From contig CM040423.1 in the NCBI GenBank assembly GCA_022702705.1, forward strand, positions 42,915,575 through 42,979,574: a stretch of DNA of 64,000 nucleotides. Direction: 5' to 3'. The notes beneath the pieces are model-generated. The model had not been told where the DNA came from. It was given only the letters and a program-made list of their open reading frames with translations, and did no database searches. The stretch is from Papilionanthe hookeriana x Papilionanthe teres. Lineage: Eukaryota > Streptophyta > Magnoliopsida > Asparagales > Orchidaceae. The number at the start of each line of letters is the position of its first letter. Positions within the stretch are counted from its first letter, which is position 1. Below are positions 1-10,803 of the stretch, one piece after another. The position numbers and the translations under genes are program-made.

Positions 1-761
1 AATAAAAATAAAAATAGAAATGATCCTAAACAAACTCTTAAAATCCTAATTTTATATTAGGAACAAATCACAATTAAATCTCCATTTTTATTGTCAAATC
101 AAGCAAACAAATGAGTGCTTTATGACAACAATAAATCACGCGTAGCTCATCGTAATGATTAGGCTAATCTGCACACACATTTCATAATATTGTTGTCAAA
201 TCATTTAATTAAACAAAATAATAATAAGTTAATCACGTAACAATAAAATAATATCATATCAGGCTTAAGCAATCAATATCTTACTTATACGCATGCATCA
301 GGAAATGATTATAAGGCCTTTTTTATCAGACACGCATGCTTTGGCCTACCATTTGTACGAGCCAAATAAGGCCTTTCTGTAATAAAAAAATTTAAAAAAA
401 AGGATAAATAGGAAAACTATATGTATGGGGAAGAGGTATTATCATGATAATTAAACGGTGCAATTAATTAATTAATTAATTAACTTGTTCCATTCTAATT
501 ATAGAAAGTAGTTTTTTGTTTTCCATCTATTAATTTGCAATATTTTGAAAAATATATTAATAAATACTATCATAATTTATTGGTATTCCATTTTTCTTTC
601 TTTTTTATAGTTAATAATGATGTTTATATGTTAGAAATAATAATCTTAATGAGAATTCATCAAAATACCCGGATCTGATGTAATTGAAGAAATCTAACTG
701 GGCAGTACGGTAACAAAATTGGGTTCTCGACCTTTCATGTCTAATGCGGTGTGTGTGTGAG
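1..761. other. intergenic, no gene seen
   Basis: AT-rich sequence with short homopolymers and a small (TTAA)n-like run near 460-484. I see no open frame, RNA gene or element ends here. The GT-rich stretch at 750-761 provides the target duplication of the neighbouring MITE. Confidence 0.5.
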
Positions 762-1170
762 GAGAAAATATTACATTAGGACTCCGCATGTAGAACTACA
801 TGCGGAGTCCAAAGAAATCACGCCACATGGCGCGTGGAAGAAAAAAAAAATGCCCGGTAATTCAAGGAATATTCTCCCGTATTATTCCGTGTTATTTAGG
901 TGTTATTGTGTGTTATTCATGTTTTATTGATGTGTTATTGTGTTATTATAACATCGAGAATATTCTGAGAACATAATAACACATGAATAACACATAATAA
1001 CACCTGAATAACATATAAATTATACACTAACACCTGAATAACACGGAATAATACTGGGGGAATATTCTCCGCGTTACCGGACAATTTTTTTTTGCCACGC
1101 ACCACGTGACATGATTTCATTGGACTCCGCACGTAGCTCTAAGTGCGGAGTCCTAATATAATATTTTCTC
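762..1170. mobile_element. foldback MITE, Mutator-like (9-bp TSD)
   Basis: The two ends are long inverted repeats: the left starts GAGAAAATATTA and the right ends TAATATTTTCTC, and similarity runs at least 75 bp inward and then on through AT-rich arms that share TGTTATTCAGGTG-type units. The flanks are GTGTGTGAG (753-761) and ATGTGTGAG (1171-1179), an 8/9 match, which fits the 9-bp target duplication of Mutator-like elements. Each arm contains its own small hairpin (left 779-793 with 796-810; right 1122-1153). No transposase is present. Confidence 0.8.
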
Positions 1171-1176
1171 ATGTGT

Positions 1177-1181
<5 letters not shown>

Positions 1182-1218
<37 letters not shown>
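1182..1218. repeat. (GA)n microsatellite
   Basis: Run of GA dinucleotides directly after the MITE target duplication. Confidence 0.9.
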
Positions 1219-1220
<2 letters not shown>

Positions 1221-3873
1221 ACAATCTTATTTTTCAGGCAACATAGGATGCAGAGTAAAATGAGAACGAACCTTTTAGACTCGTGACCATGACCCTACGT
1301 ATACTTGAGTGTATATATTTTATTGTAGCTCATCATTAAAAAAATAAAATAAATACGTGGTCTCTACATAATAATAATTCTAAACAAATATTACAATATT
1401 AAGATGCCACAATAATACGGGATCATTTTGTTTTTTATTTTTTTCTTTCGTTTTTAGTTTATTTTATTTTTATTTTAACATAAAGCAAAAATAAACTTGG
1501 AAACACTTATGATTTCTTTATTTTTAAACATAAAACTAAAACAAGGAATTATAATCTATGTGAGAAAATGTGTATTGCATTCTTTTCAAAGTTAAAATAG
1601 TAAAGCCTTTTATGCAATTTTAAAATTTTGGGTGATATGAATATAAAAAATTAAATTTTAGGTGTTAGTTATATAAATGTCCCTTTTAATTTTATGTTTC
1701 ATTTTTTCTAAGATATCCTAAATGTGTTATTTTTGCATTATTTAATCTATCCATAACTTATTTAACAAATAATAAATGAGAAATAAATAAATAGATAGAC
1801 AAACAACAAACAAATATGATCTTTGTTTTGTTTTCTATTTTTTAAAAACAAAAAACACAGAACAAAAGTGGTCTCAAACAATCCTTAAATATTTAATCTT
1901 TATTTGATTACAATTTTAATAGGCATAGCAATATTAAGATAACACAGTACTTAATATATATGTGCCCACATAAAACTTTCTGACATGATGATCAAGAAAC
2001 TGAGATTGCAAATTATATATTTACAATTGGAGCTCAATGCTGCTAATCTTTACCACAACAATCTGCAGAACAGCATTCAATACAGTAAATCAGTACAACA
2101 TAAAATTCACTTAATAGCCCTTTCTATTTGCCAAAGTTTATAAGATAAACAAGAATATATGCACAAAACATCTTTGCTATAAATTAAAGTAAGATGCAAA
2201 TAGGCATAATGTTTTCGGCTAATTTAACAGTGCCCATAACTACAACCGGCTTACATCAATCAGGCTAAGAAATGGGAACACAAAGAGAAATGGCCCATGG
2301 TGCGCTTCCAATCATGTAGACAAATTTTCTTCATGAAACTTAGGATTATCTTGATAAGATGAACTCGCATTAATTTAAAGTGCTTTGATCCGAGTCGACA
2401 TAGGCTTAGCTCTATTCTTTACACGAAACAAACCTGTATTTGACTTTAGATAGAGTTAGAAAGTCTAAGAAGTTTGGAAATCTATCAGAAGTTCGACTCT
2501 GACAATCACTATTTTCCATAGTTGTAGTTTAACGACAATGTCCAACTATCACTATTTGATCATTACCACCTAATGTCACAGTACATTCACATTTGTATGA
2601 TTATTGTCGCTCGACAACTATTGTAAAACAAATATCATTTGACTAGATTTTTCCTCTTGTCATCAACCACCCACCATCCGCCATGGTCCGATTTCATCGT
2701 TTGATCACCAACATCTAACCGCTTTATCGAATTGTCACCTTTTTACTATTATAACCCGACTAATATTGTTTAATGATCATTGTTATCTCTCCACCACTTT
2801 TAACTTCATTATAATTATACGAGATCAAGTCTTCTTCCTTGGAGAGAAAAAGTAAAGCTCTGCAGATTTACTTACATCATATATTAATTTGAATCAAGCA
2901 TCATAATTATCTTATTTTTCAAAATCATGATATAAAAAATCTAGCATCTCCCTCTGCCTCCACTCCATTGCCATAAAGCTTCTTACATTGAGTAATGCTA
3001 AATATTAACAGTAATTAAAAAAGCATGATAGCTAAGCACATAATTGATTGATAAAATCATAAAAATGCCTGCCAAGTGATCATGAGGAAATATTCACATT
3101 TAACTCCAAGATGCAAAGCCATAAATTAGACAACAAATATAAATATTTCATTTCACAAGAGACCTAGAGGTCATCTTTGTAGAAAAAAAGTAGGGATTAT
3201 TGACTAAAGATATGATCTAGCAATTGATGAGAACAAAGATTACAAGAAAAATATGTGCTTTTTGTCTTCAAATATGTAGCAAATTAGTTGGAAACAAGAT
3301 GAATAATATATTCCAAGGTGTGAGGATTACAATTATAGTAATATTAACTCAAATTTGACATTACACTTCTAGTTATTGTTAGATAGATAAATGTATAAGA
3401 ATTGTGTGGTCCCAATAAAGTAAACAAGTAGGAAATAAATGTAGTTGCCAACTCCATCATTAAAATAAGATGGTACTATAATATAATATAAAGATAAAAG
3501 TTCATGATAGTTAAGTAAACAGATATTTAAGTTATTAGGATTGATAGCCTGAAAATAGAAACAGTTTTGGAAGAAGAATTATGAAAATAATTTCAACCAT
3601 CAAATTAAAGCTGCTTAAGATCAGATTGAGATGATCAATAGAATAATTATGTCATGCAATTGTCTTATGTACAATTGGAATCCATTTGGGCAATCAAGGT
3701 TTGACATGGTAATTAAGCCTGAAATTAACTAACCTGAAAAAAATTAATTAAAAAATAATGAAATAATTAAGGATAATCTAATTCATAAGAACTGGTTCTT
3801 CTGAATTGCAAGAAGCATCCAAATCCCCAAAGGAAACTTAGAGAAGCCTTTTAGGGAAAATTAGTTCATTCAC
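1219..3873. other. intergenic, no gene seen
   Basis: AT-rich DNA without a convincing coding or RNA feature. The part near 2480-2800 has repeated phrases of the type CACTATTTGATCATTACC that resemble the LTR-like dispersed repeat seen at 40140-40330, so it may be an old fragment of that family. Confidence 0.4.
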
Positions 3874-3901
3874 GGAACTATATATATATATATATATATA
3901 T

Positions 3902-3958
<57 letters not shown>

Positions 3959-3967
3959 GAGAGAGAG
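3874..3967. repeat. compound (TA)n-(GA)n microsatellite
   Basis: About 12 TA units are followed by about 30 GA units with one CAGA interruption. Short open frames over it are low-complexity artefacts. Confidence 0.9.
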
Positions 3968-5308
3968 TTATAATTAGCCTTTCTCATTAATGTGAGATAT
4001 GGTGAGATACTTACGTACATAAATTTCATTTTTAAATATGAGAGGCCATTTGTAACGTAACGTTAAAGTTATGACTATCAATCATAATGGAGATAATCTA
4101 ATTATTATTTGTAAATTTGAACTTAGAACTAGAGAAGAAAAAAAGTTTAGAACATGACAATAACCTGAATTAAATTTATCTATACTATTTTTTTAACAGT
4201 AAAAAACTGTTTTTACATTAAAAGAATAGAAAATACAGCGTTGCAATTCAAAGTTATTTGATATATAAATAAGTAATTAATCCTATAAATATATCCCCCA
4301 TTTTTGTGGTTACAAAAATAAATTTTTCTTAAATAAGGAACTTACTGCATTCTATCATATGGTTGGTTATATGTAGAAATTAATGTAAATTTTTTATGTT
4401 TGCAAACTTTTTAAAATCATTAAAAAATGTGAACTTCATGATTTTGAAACCTAAAATAAATAGAAATAATCAAATAAAATCATCAAACTCTAAATAAAAC
4501 ATGTAGGGTTCTATGTTCACAAAATGATCTTCATAGATTTATGACTGTATGAAGGTGGAGATCTGATTAAGCATTCAATTTCACAGACACTCCCTTATAA
4601 ATATAGAACTATATACATATTACTTGTGCATTTAGCACATGCACCCATGTGCATGCATGTAAATTGGATATATGTACAAAACTTTAAGGCAAATTAAAGA
4701 AATAAATGCACCTCTTCATGCCCGTAAATATAGAATACATAAAACTAAAGCTTATGTTGACATCAACTAATGTTCATAACTCTACCTTTTATGACTTTCA
4801 TTGCATAACTTAAAACATCATATAGATATAAGATAGAACTCACAGAGATAAGAAGAACGAAGCCTGTCGTCGTCCTCGATATGGCAGGATAGACATGGGA
4901 AATACTAACCATGCAGAGGCATGAACTTATCATTCTTCCTTTCTTCAACCTTAAGATTAATTAGCAACCAACCTCACAGATATATATATATCTTATTCTA
5001 AAATATTGCAATGAAGAAAGAAAGAAAATCAGCTATTAAATCATGAGTTTGATCTATGGAATAGAGTAAAAGTACTGAATCGAAGAGAGATCAAAGCTCC
5101 TATGCCGATGAAGCAAATCTGACCTGCAACACTTTTCTGAGGTGGATGTTGAACAAATCAGAGCAACAGAGACTGCAAAAACTCAAATCAATAATCTATC
5201 TCAGATTCATAATGAATCTTTAAATTATTTTCATCAAGAAATTAGCATAAAATAGAAGAGAAATTGGAAATTAAAAGCATATAATCAAGCTTAATCATGG
5301 TTTTCCTT
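3968..5308. other. intergenic; probable downstream part of MIR167 transcript
   Basis: No coding potential is evident. Because the MIR167 hairpin is on the minus strand, the 3' part of its primary transcript should run into this interval, but I see no defined end or intron. Confidence 0.35.
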
Positions 5309-5323
5309 GTGCTCCTATAAGCA

Positions 5324-5344
5324 GATGAAACTGCAACATGATCT
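5324..5344 (-). ncRNA. miR167 star strand (3p)
   Basis: Minus-strand segment complementary to the mature strand apart from a bulge and G:U pairs, placed for a short 3' overhang. It matches the usual miR167* pattern GATCATGTTGCAGTTTCA. Confidence 0.85.
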
Positions 5345-5379
5345 GAGCTTTTGATGATTTAGAGAAAGAGTGGAGAATT

Positions 5380-5400
5380 CAGATCATGCTGGCAGCTTCA
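5380..5400 (-). ncRNA. miR167: mature miR167 (5p)
   Basis: 21-nt match to the conserved plant miR167 with 5' U, read on the minus strand. It lies in the 5' arm, as is usual for this family. Confidence 0.93.
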
Positions 5401-5450
5401 GCTGCTTGTGGAGCGCAGAAAAAAAGAAGCAAAGTTGAGGCAAAGGAGAG

Positions 5451-5516
5451 AGAGAGGGAGGAGAAAAGAGAGAGAGAGAGAGAGAGAGATGATACTGTGA
5501 GCTTTGGGCTTATAAA
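5451..5516 (-). promoter_or_regulatory. putative MIR167 core promoter and CT-rich leader
   Basis: On the minus strand a TATA-like TTTATAAG (5509-5516) is followed about 20-60 nt downstream by a long CT tract (the GA run on the plus strand at 5451-5489) and then the hairpin about 100 nt below the box. The inferred start of transcription is near 5480. Plant microRNA genes typically use TATA promoters with pyrimidine-rich leaders; the assignment here is by position and motif only. Confidence 0.5.
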
Positions 5517-5529
5517 CATTTAATATATG

Positions 5530-6510
5530 GGAATATGGGAATATATATAAATATAAAATATATTTACAAGAAAGAATATGTAGGAAGCAGTAGGAAGCTG
5601 CTGGAAACAGGAGAAATTATATAGGGGGGAGGGGTGAATTTCCTGTTTTTCTTAGGTGCAGTGCGAAGACTTGTTGACTTTGTTGATTATTAATCGATTA
5701 ATGGAATTGCGGTCCCAAAGCATAACATAATATTTAAGATTATATTCTAATTATTAGCCACAAGAATCAATGCACAAGGGCATCTAGGGTTCTTATCTTT
5801 TATTCTTTATATATATATATATATATATAACATCAAATATTGTGTAATTAAAATATTATTGGTTGAATTATTATTATAGGATTTAAATTTTATTAAAATA
5901 AATTAAATATTTATTATGTCACATAGTTTAATCTCCTGTTTGATTTAGGTTGAATCATTGAATTTTGAACATTTCTTGCTTATAGTTTGATGTCCACTCC
6001 GATTTTCACAACGATGATACATATAAGCAAATTAATTTGTTGAGGGTTATTCTAATAAGGCGAAAGAAATCAGCAAAATTTAAAATGGAAGAGTCTAAAT
6101 TAAAAGCAATGCTAGAATTAGAAAAGGTTTTCTATTGTAGACACTGCCAAAGAATACAACAAAATGTCGTTGTGGAAGCATTAAAGACGCCCATAATGCA
6201 AAATTAAGATAACGACAGCTAATAATAGATAATATTGCGTATTTGATGATACTATCTTTCTGCAAAATGCAATTATTTTTATAATATCTAAAAAATATAG
6301 TAGACCAATATTAAGCAAGACATTACAGATCTGAAATGCATTTTATATATACAAGTTAAACAAGCTGAACCTGCGTCTAATTAAAAAGAAAAAAAAGTAT
6401 TGGTTATATATGCCATATGCTAAGTTAAATGATAGTGTCATTTACATGTTTATCACCCAATTCTTATGTATAAACATATCAAATATCCAAACTTCAATTT
6501 TCACGTACAA
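5530..6510. other. upstream region of MIR167; no gene seen
   Basis: AT-rich intergenic DNA with a short TA run (5812-5829). Around 6420-6500 is a fragment with the words TTTACATG and CAAATATCCAAACTTC that resembles the foldback repeat found in the p24 introns. Confidence 0.4.
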
Positions 6511-6519
6511 CTCATCATA

Positions 6520-7590
6520 ATCCTAATTGGAAAATCAGATGGATTTCAAGTCTGACAAACTTATAGTGAATTCAAGCATATTGATGAGACGAATCCAACA
6601 AGCATAAGATCATTCAATTCTGACATTGTTAATGCACTTAAATGTCCCGAAAATATCATTTGATTGTGAGAATCTCTCGGTGCTGTCCGATGGAGTGTTC
6701 CGAATCCTTATTGAGGAGGCATTTCGAGGCTCTATAAATAGAATCTTGCCTTCTTTATGAGGGGGGGTGAAAGGGGAAGAACAAGCTGAATTCTAATGTC
6801 GCTTCGGATTGAAGACCCAGTGAACGCTACCCTCTTCCGTAAGGATCGTAACCGCTGACCACAATTAACCACAGCTTGTCAATCACAATCGACCACTAAT
6901 GACTGCCCCTGCTCGTTACAATGAAGCCTCATGCAGAGGAGAAAATATTGTGTCCAGATGCTGCACTTCCGGACGACCAACCATCGGGTGATAGTTTAAC
7001 CTACACCACATCTGTGGATGAGGTGGCGCCCTGACAACTGGTCTTCCAGATTTGCGGTCATCCGGACTCAATATTTTCTCCATGCAGAGTCAGGATGTAC
7101 ATTACGGAGTAAGGGATCAATATTTTCACCTTCACCTTACATAACCAACTACGACCTACATGGCTCACAGCTTACACAACCCCTATCTCTAACCTCTGCT
7201 GCTTAAAAATGTTATTAAAATTCATCATTATGGCTTATGTGATCAACTACGGCCTACGTGGTTCATAACTAACACATTCCTCAATTATGGCCTCTACTCT
7301 ATCCTACAAACATTATTACAGATCTCCATTATGACCTATGTGACCAAATATGTTCTATGTGACTCAAAACTCATACAACTCCCAACTTCAGTCTCTACAG
7401 CCTCTAAACATTATTACAACTCACCACTATGTCCCATGTGGCCAACTAAAACCTATGTGGCTTACAACTCACGCAAATCTCAACTCCAGCCTCTGCGTCC
7501 TACAAAGGTTATGACAACCATGAATCTTCCGATAAGCAATAAAATTAATTATAATCTTACAAAAATAAAAGCTTAGAATTCTGCCTGGAT
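6520..7590 (+). repeat. LTR-like dispersed repeat, copy 1
   Basis: It shares its order of blocks with four other places in the window: a phrase like CATAAGATCATTCAATTCTG, a TATA box (CTCTATAAATAGAA near 6731), then a GA-rich leader and CACC/GACC-rich sequence. Here the downstream part becomes an imperfect tandem array. The layout resembles the U3-R part of a plant LTR, but I cannot name the family and see no internal region. Confidence 0.5.
7080..7545 (+). repeat. imperfect tandem array (CACCACTATG-type units)
   Basis: Recurring units of roughly 80-110 bp built from phrases such as ACAACTCACCACTATG, CCTATGTGGCC and GGCCTACGTGGTTCA. The same unit occurs at 8590-9320. Open frames across it are by-products of the repeat. 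Confidence 0.65.
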
Positions 7591-7747
7591 CTTAATAATG
7601 CATGAGTTATTACAAGCAAGCATGAATGTTATTTGTAGAATGTTAAAGAGTTGTTTGTAGAAAACTTTATAAGTGAGTATTGTAAAATATAGTATATAAA
7701 TACATACATACAAACATACATATAAATTCATATATATACATACAAAA

Positions 7748-7752
<5 letters not shown>

Positions 7753-7829
<77 letters not shown>
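7753..7829. repeat. (TA)n microsatellite
   Basis: About 38 TA units; the Ile-Tyr repeat frames over it are not genes. Confidence 0.95.
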
Positions 7830-7833
<4 letters not shown>

Positions 7834-7899
7834 TACACCAAAACAAATTTTTATCATTAGACATAGATCTCATGGCGTGGCACAGAACTTGAGGTAATC

Positions 7900-9536
7900 T
7901 TTTGAGAAAAAATATTTAAACTTTGATAAAAAGTCATCCAGAAGTCCAATTTCAGCAAATTTATAGTCAAATTGATCGATTCAACGAGACATAACCAATG
8001 ATACCAAATTTGGTTAAATTTGGTCAAATCAAACCCTAATCAAGATGTTAAACCATGTTTGAAAGTTTTCCGGACACATTTGAAAGGTAAAAAAAATGTC
8101 GAATCTAGTAAGTTAATAGTCGAATCAAGTGTCTTAACAAGACAAATCAAACAAGTCTAAGATCACTCAATTTCAATATCATTAAGGCACTCAAATATCC
8201 ATCAAATATCGTTAGATAAAAAAGAAACTCTCTGGACTATCTAATCAAAGCATATTCCTGCATTAATTGCACCCGAAACTATATAAATAGAGACCCACCC
8301 CTCAATTGAGAAAAAAAGAGAGCATGAAGCTTAGAGAATGAGCTAAAGTCGAACGTCACTTCGCAGCCAACCACCAGTCGCCGCCCGTCGCCGATCACCA
8401 TCTGTCGCTTCCCACCCCTTGCAACAAATCACCGTGGGAAGCGACAAATAACATCGCAGAGTCACGTAGCAACATGCAAAGCAGCACATTATGTCGAACA
8501 CCGGGATGCCACCTCAAGGATGGTGCAACAATGCATCTCGAAGATGGCGTAATGAGGCACCCTGCATGTGCTCAAGCAGCTCCCGACTCTGGCCCCCGAG
8601 GTCCACAAATGTTATCATAACTCACCATTACGACCAATGTGACCAACAAGGACCTACATGGTCCCCAGCTTGTATAGCTCCCGACTCTGGTCTACGGATG
8701 TCATTGCTACTCACTACTAAAGTGTATATGACTAATTACGGCCTACGTGGTCTATAATTGGTCCCCAAGGCCTACAGACGCCATTACAACTCACCACTAT
8801 GCCCCATGTACCAACAATGACCTTTGTGACCAATTACGACCTATGTGGTCCATAATTGGCCCCCGAGACTTACAGACATCTTCACAACTCACCACTATGA
8901 CCCATGTATCAACAACGACCTATATGATCCTTAACTTCTGCAACTCTCGACTTTGGACGCCATAGTCTACGGATGTCACTGCAACTCACCACTATGGCCT
9001 ACATGGCCCCCAGCTTCTACAGCTCCTTACTTCGGCCCTTGCGGCCTACAAAAGTCATTATTACTCACTTTTGCGCCTATGCGGTCCATATCTCATGCAG
9101 CTCTTGACGCTGGTCCCCGTGGCATACTGATGTCAATATTACTCGCTACTATGACTGATTTAACTAACTATGACCTACATGGTTCACATCTCGTGCAGCT
9201 CTTGACGCTGGCCCCCGTGGTCTACGAACTTCACTACTACTCACCACTTTGGTCTACAAGACCAACTACGACCTACACGGTACACAACTCCCGCAACTGC
9301 CTATTATGACTTCTCTGGCCAATCAACGCTTCTGAATAATAATCTGTAACACTCACGATGGACTACTACCTCCACAACAATCAACTGTGACCCTTGCATC
9401 CCGCTGTTGCCAAGAACTACAGTCAGATTATGGTTATAACTTTGTAATTCCATCTTTCATAATTTATAAGAAGAGTGAATCTGTGTACTCATCATTTTAT
9501 GATGAATTAGTTCAATTGGGCTGGACCCTTTGGTTC
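7900..9536 (+). repeat. LTR-like dispersed repeat, copy 2 (5' part, split by element B)
   Basis: It repeats the blocks of copy 1 (TCTAAGATCACTCAATTTC, TATA box CTATATAAATAGAG near 8281, GA-rich leader) and then a longer tandem array. The sequence breaks off at the copia element B at 9537. A plausible continuation with an LTR-end-like GGGGTTTTCCATGTAAAAA lies just past B at 30951-31093, so B probably inserted into this copy. Confidence 0.5.
8590..9320 (+). repeat. imperfect tandem array, second locus
   Basis: About eight units with anchors CTCACCACTATG spaced about 77-98 bp (near 8620, 8710, 8791, 8889, 8986, 9063, 9141, 9239). Long and short units differ by an optional segment of about 18 bp around CAATGTGACCAAC. 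Several long spurious frames arise from it. Confidence 0.7.
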
Positions 9537-9729
9537 TGTTGAGTATTGTGGAGCCCGGTTAACTTCCTTGAATTGGCGGTTTCGACACTTATGGAAATTA
9601 TTCGAATTTAATTTTTCTAATTATTTTTCTTTTGTTAAAGCCTTTGCCACCTCTCTTTCTTGTGAGTTCCCGCCCTTAGTTTTCGTGACTAAAAGCCCGC
9701 CCCTCTTTGATTCGTGAAATAGAAACCCT
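9537..9729 (+). repeat. element B 5' LTR, left part
   Basis: Aligns with 30532-30725 of the 3' LTR (shared AAAGCCCGCCCCTCT). It is interrupted at 9730 by element A; AACCC at 9725-9729 is the target duplication copy. Confidence 0.88.
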
Positions 9730-10057
9730 GATGTGAACAGGATCCCGAAGGAACCATGAGATTGATGTTCTAGTTAGAAAACTGATGGGCTAAGACGAAA
9801 TTGAAAAGAATTAAAGACAAATTCGTATGAAATGCTTGAAAAAAAGAAACTCTTGAAAAATCGTTGAAACCTTGGAACAAACCGAAATAAAGGTAGAACC
9901 CGGCTATTCAGGGTGGAATGGAGATAAACCTCGACCTAATGCTCAACGCAAACAAGAACATCGGTATGAGACCTTCACCTTATGCTTGACGTGAGGAAAG
10001 AACCTTGGTACAATGGTAGACACCACAAACGGGGTGAAAATCAGCTTGATAAGTCAG
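9730..10057 (-). repeat. element A 3' LTR, part 1
   Basis: Matches 25427-25754 closely (shared GGAACCATGAGATTGATG). It is interrupted by element C; GTCAG at 10053-10057 is the target duplication copy. Confidence 0.9.
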
Positions 10058-10234
10058 TGATCACTGAAAAATTTATTAAGAAATTCATACCTATTTTTGA
10101 TGAAATTGCACTTTAAAGAAAGGTATTTTCTTTATTTTGTTGCAGGAATGTAGAATTTAGGTGATAAAAGCAAAAATCATAAAAAGGAGCGGATTTGGAG
10201 CAAAAAGGAAGAAAATAATGCAATTTGGCTCGAG

Positions 10235-10410
10235 TCGCCGACGGCGAGATCGAGTCCGCCGACGGCGAGGGTACGAGGAAGAAAATTCGAAGGATTTATA
10301 AGCTGTCTCGGCCGACAGCGAGCCCGGCCCGCCGACGGCCGAGATAGCGCGGTTCGAAGACCTTCTAGAAGCCTCGCCGACGGCGAGGTAGTTCGTCGCC
10401 GACGGCGAGC
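10235..10410. repeat. CGCCGACGGCG palindrome array in 5' LTR
   Basis: Four TCGCCGACGGCGAG-type units (near 10235, 10256, 10374, 10396) and two variants (GGCCGACAGCG near 10310, CGCCGACGGCCGAG near 10330). Each unit is a 6-bp inverted repeat around one A. It lies about 80-250 bp upstream of the TATA box, so a regulatory role in U3 is possible. Confidence 0.75.
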
Positions 10411-10488
10411 TGAGTTCAAATGGCGCGGATACATCGAACACTGGACACTTTTGAAGGGATGCTTACACACCTCTTGGTCCTTTGCTCA

Positions 10489-10504
10489 CCTCTATATATA
10501 GAGG
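10489..10504 (+). promoter_or_regulatory. element C LTR TATA box
   Basis: Self-complementary CCTCTATATATAGAGG; the same box is in the 3' LTR at about 19422-19437. It probably marks the U3/R boundary region. Confidence 0.6.
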
Positions 10505-10803
10505 CCGAAATTCGAGCCTCGAAGTGTGTGTCAATGTGTGTCTTAAGAGTCTTTTATTTATGTGTGCGAGCGAGTCTTTAGAGTCTTAATTAGTGTAATT
10601 AGTGAGTCTTTAGTGAGTTAGTGAGTTTTTAGTGAGTCTTCATTGTCATTGGAAGGAAGAGTCAAAGGAACTGCGAGGAGTCCGCATTGGGATAAATCGA
10701 GATAAGTATTTATATTTATTGTTTTTAACTTTAAATGAAATCCATGCTTAGTTTAGTTCCCATGCATTCTGAGTAGTTTATTAGTCTTTCTCCCTGTTAT
10801 GAA

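Larger units (their letters stand above)
5309..5416 (-). ncRNA. MIR167: MIR167 precursor hairpin
   Basis: On the minus strand the 5' arm contains the miR167 sequence (5380-5400; begins TGAAGCTGCCAGCATG and ends ATCTG). The 3' arm at 5324-5344 begins AGATCATGTTGCAG and is a typical miR167 star. The arms pair with one bulged C and a few G:U pairs. The stem extends outward: GCGCTCC at 5410-5416 faces the GGAGCAC side at 5309-5315, and the loop is about 35 nt. By established knowledge of the family, miR167 is loaded on AGO1 and cleaves mRNAs of ARF6/ARF8-type auxin response factors, controlling flower, anther and root development. The ATCTG ending is a common family variant. A TATA box and CT-rich leader lie about 95-105 bp upstream. 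Expression cannot be judged from sequence. Confidence 0.95.
10058..10803 (+). repeat. element C 5' LTR, truncated
   Basis: Aligns with 18991-19742 of the 3' LTR, then stops at a shared GTTATGAA and passes straight into gag. About 0.9 kb of LTR plus the PBS and gag start are missing. It has a TATA box within CCTCTATATATAGAGG (10489-10504) and an array of CGCCGACGGCG palindromes (10235-10410). Confidence 0.88.

Noticed and set aside
7573..7873. Ile-Tyr repeat open frames
   Set aside because: They translate a TA microsatellite in two frames.
8491..9309. Three consecutive plus-strand open frames of 72-118 codons
   Set aside because: They lie on the imperfect tandem array; the similar 'proteins' come from the repeat unit and lack any domain.
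10157..10470. Arg/Ser-rich minus-strand frames in the element C LTR (also 19158-19382)
   Set aside because: GC-rich palindrome units give long frames by composition; they lie in an LTR upstream of the TATA box on the opposite strand.
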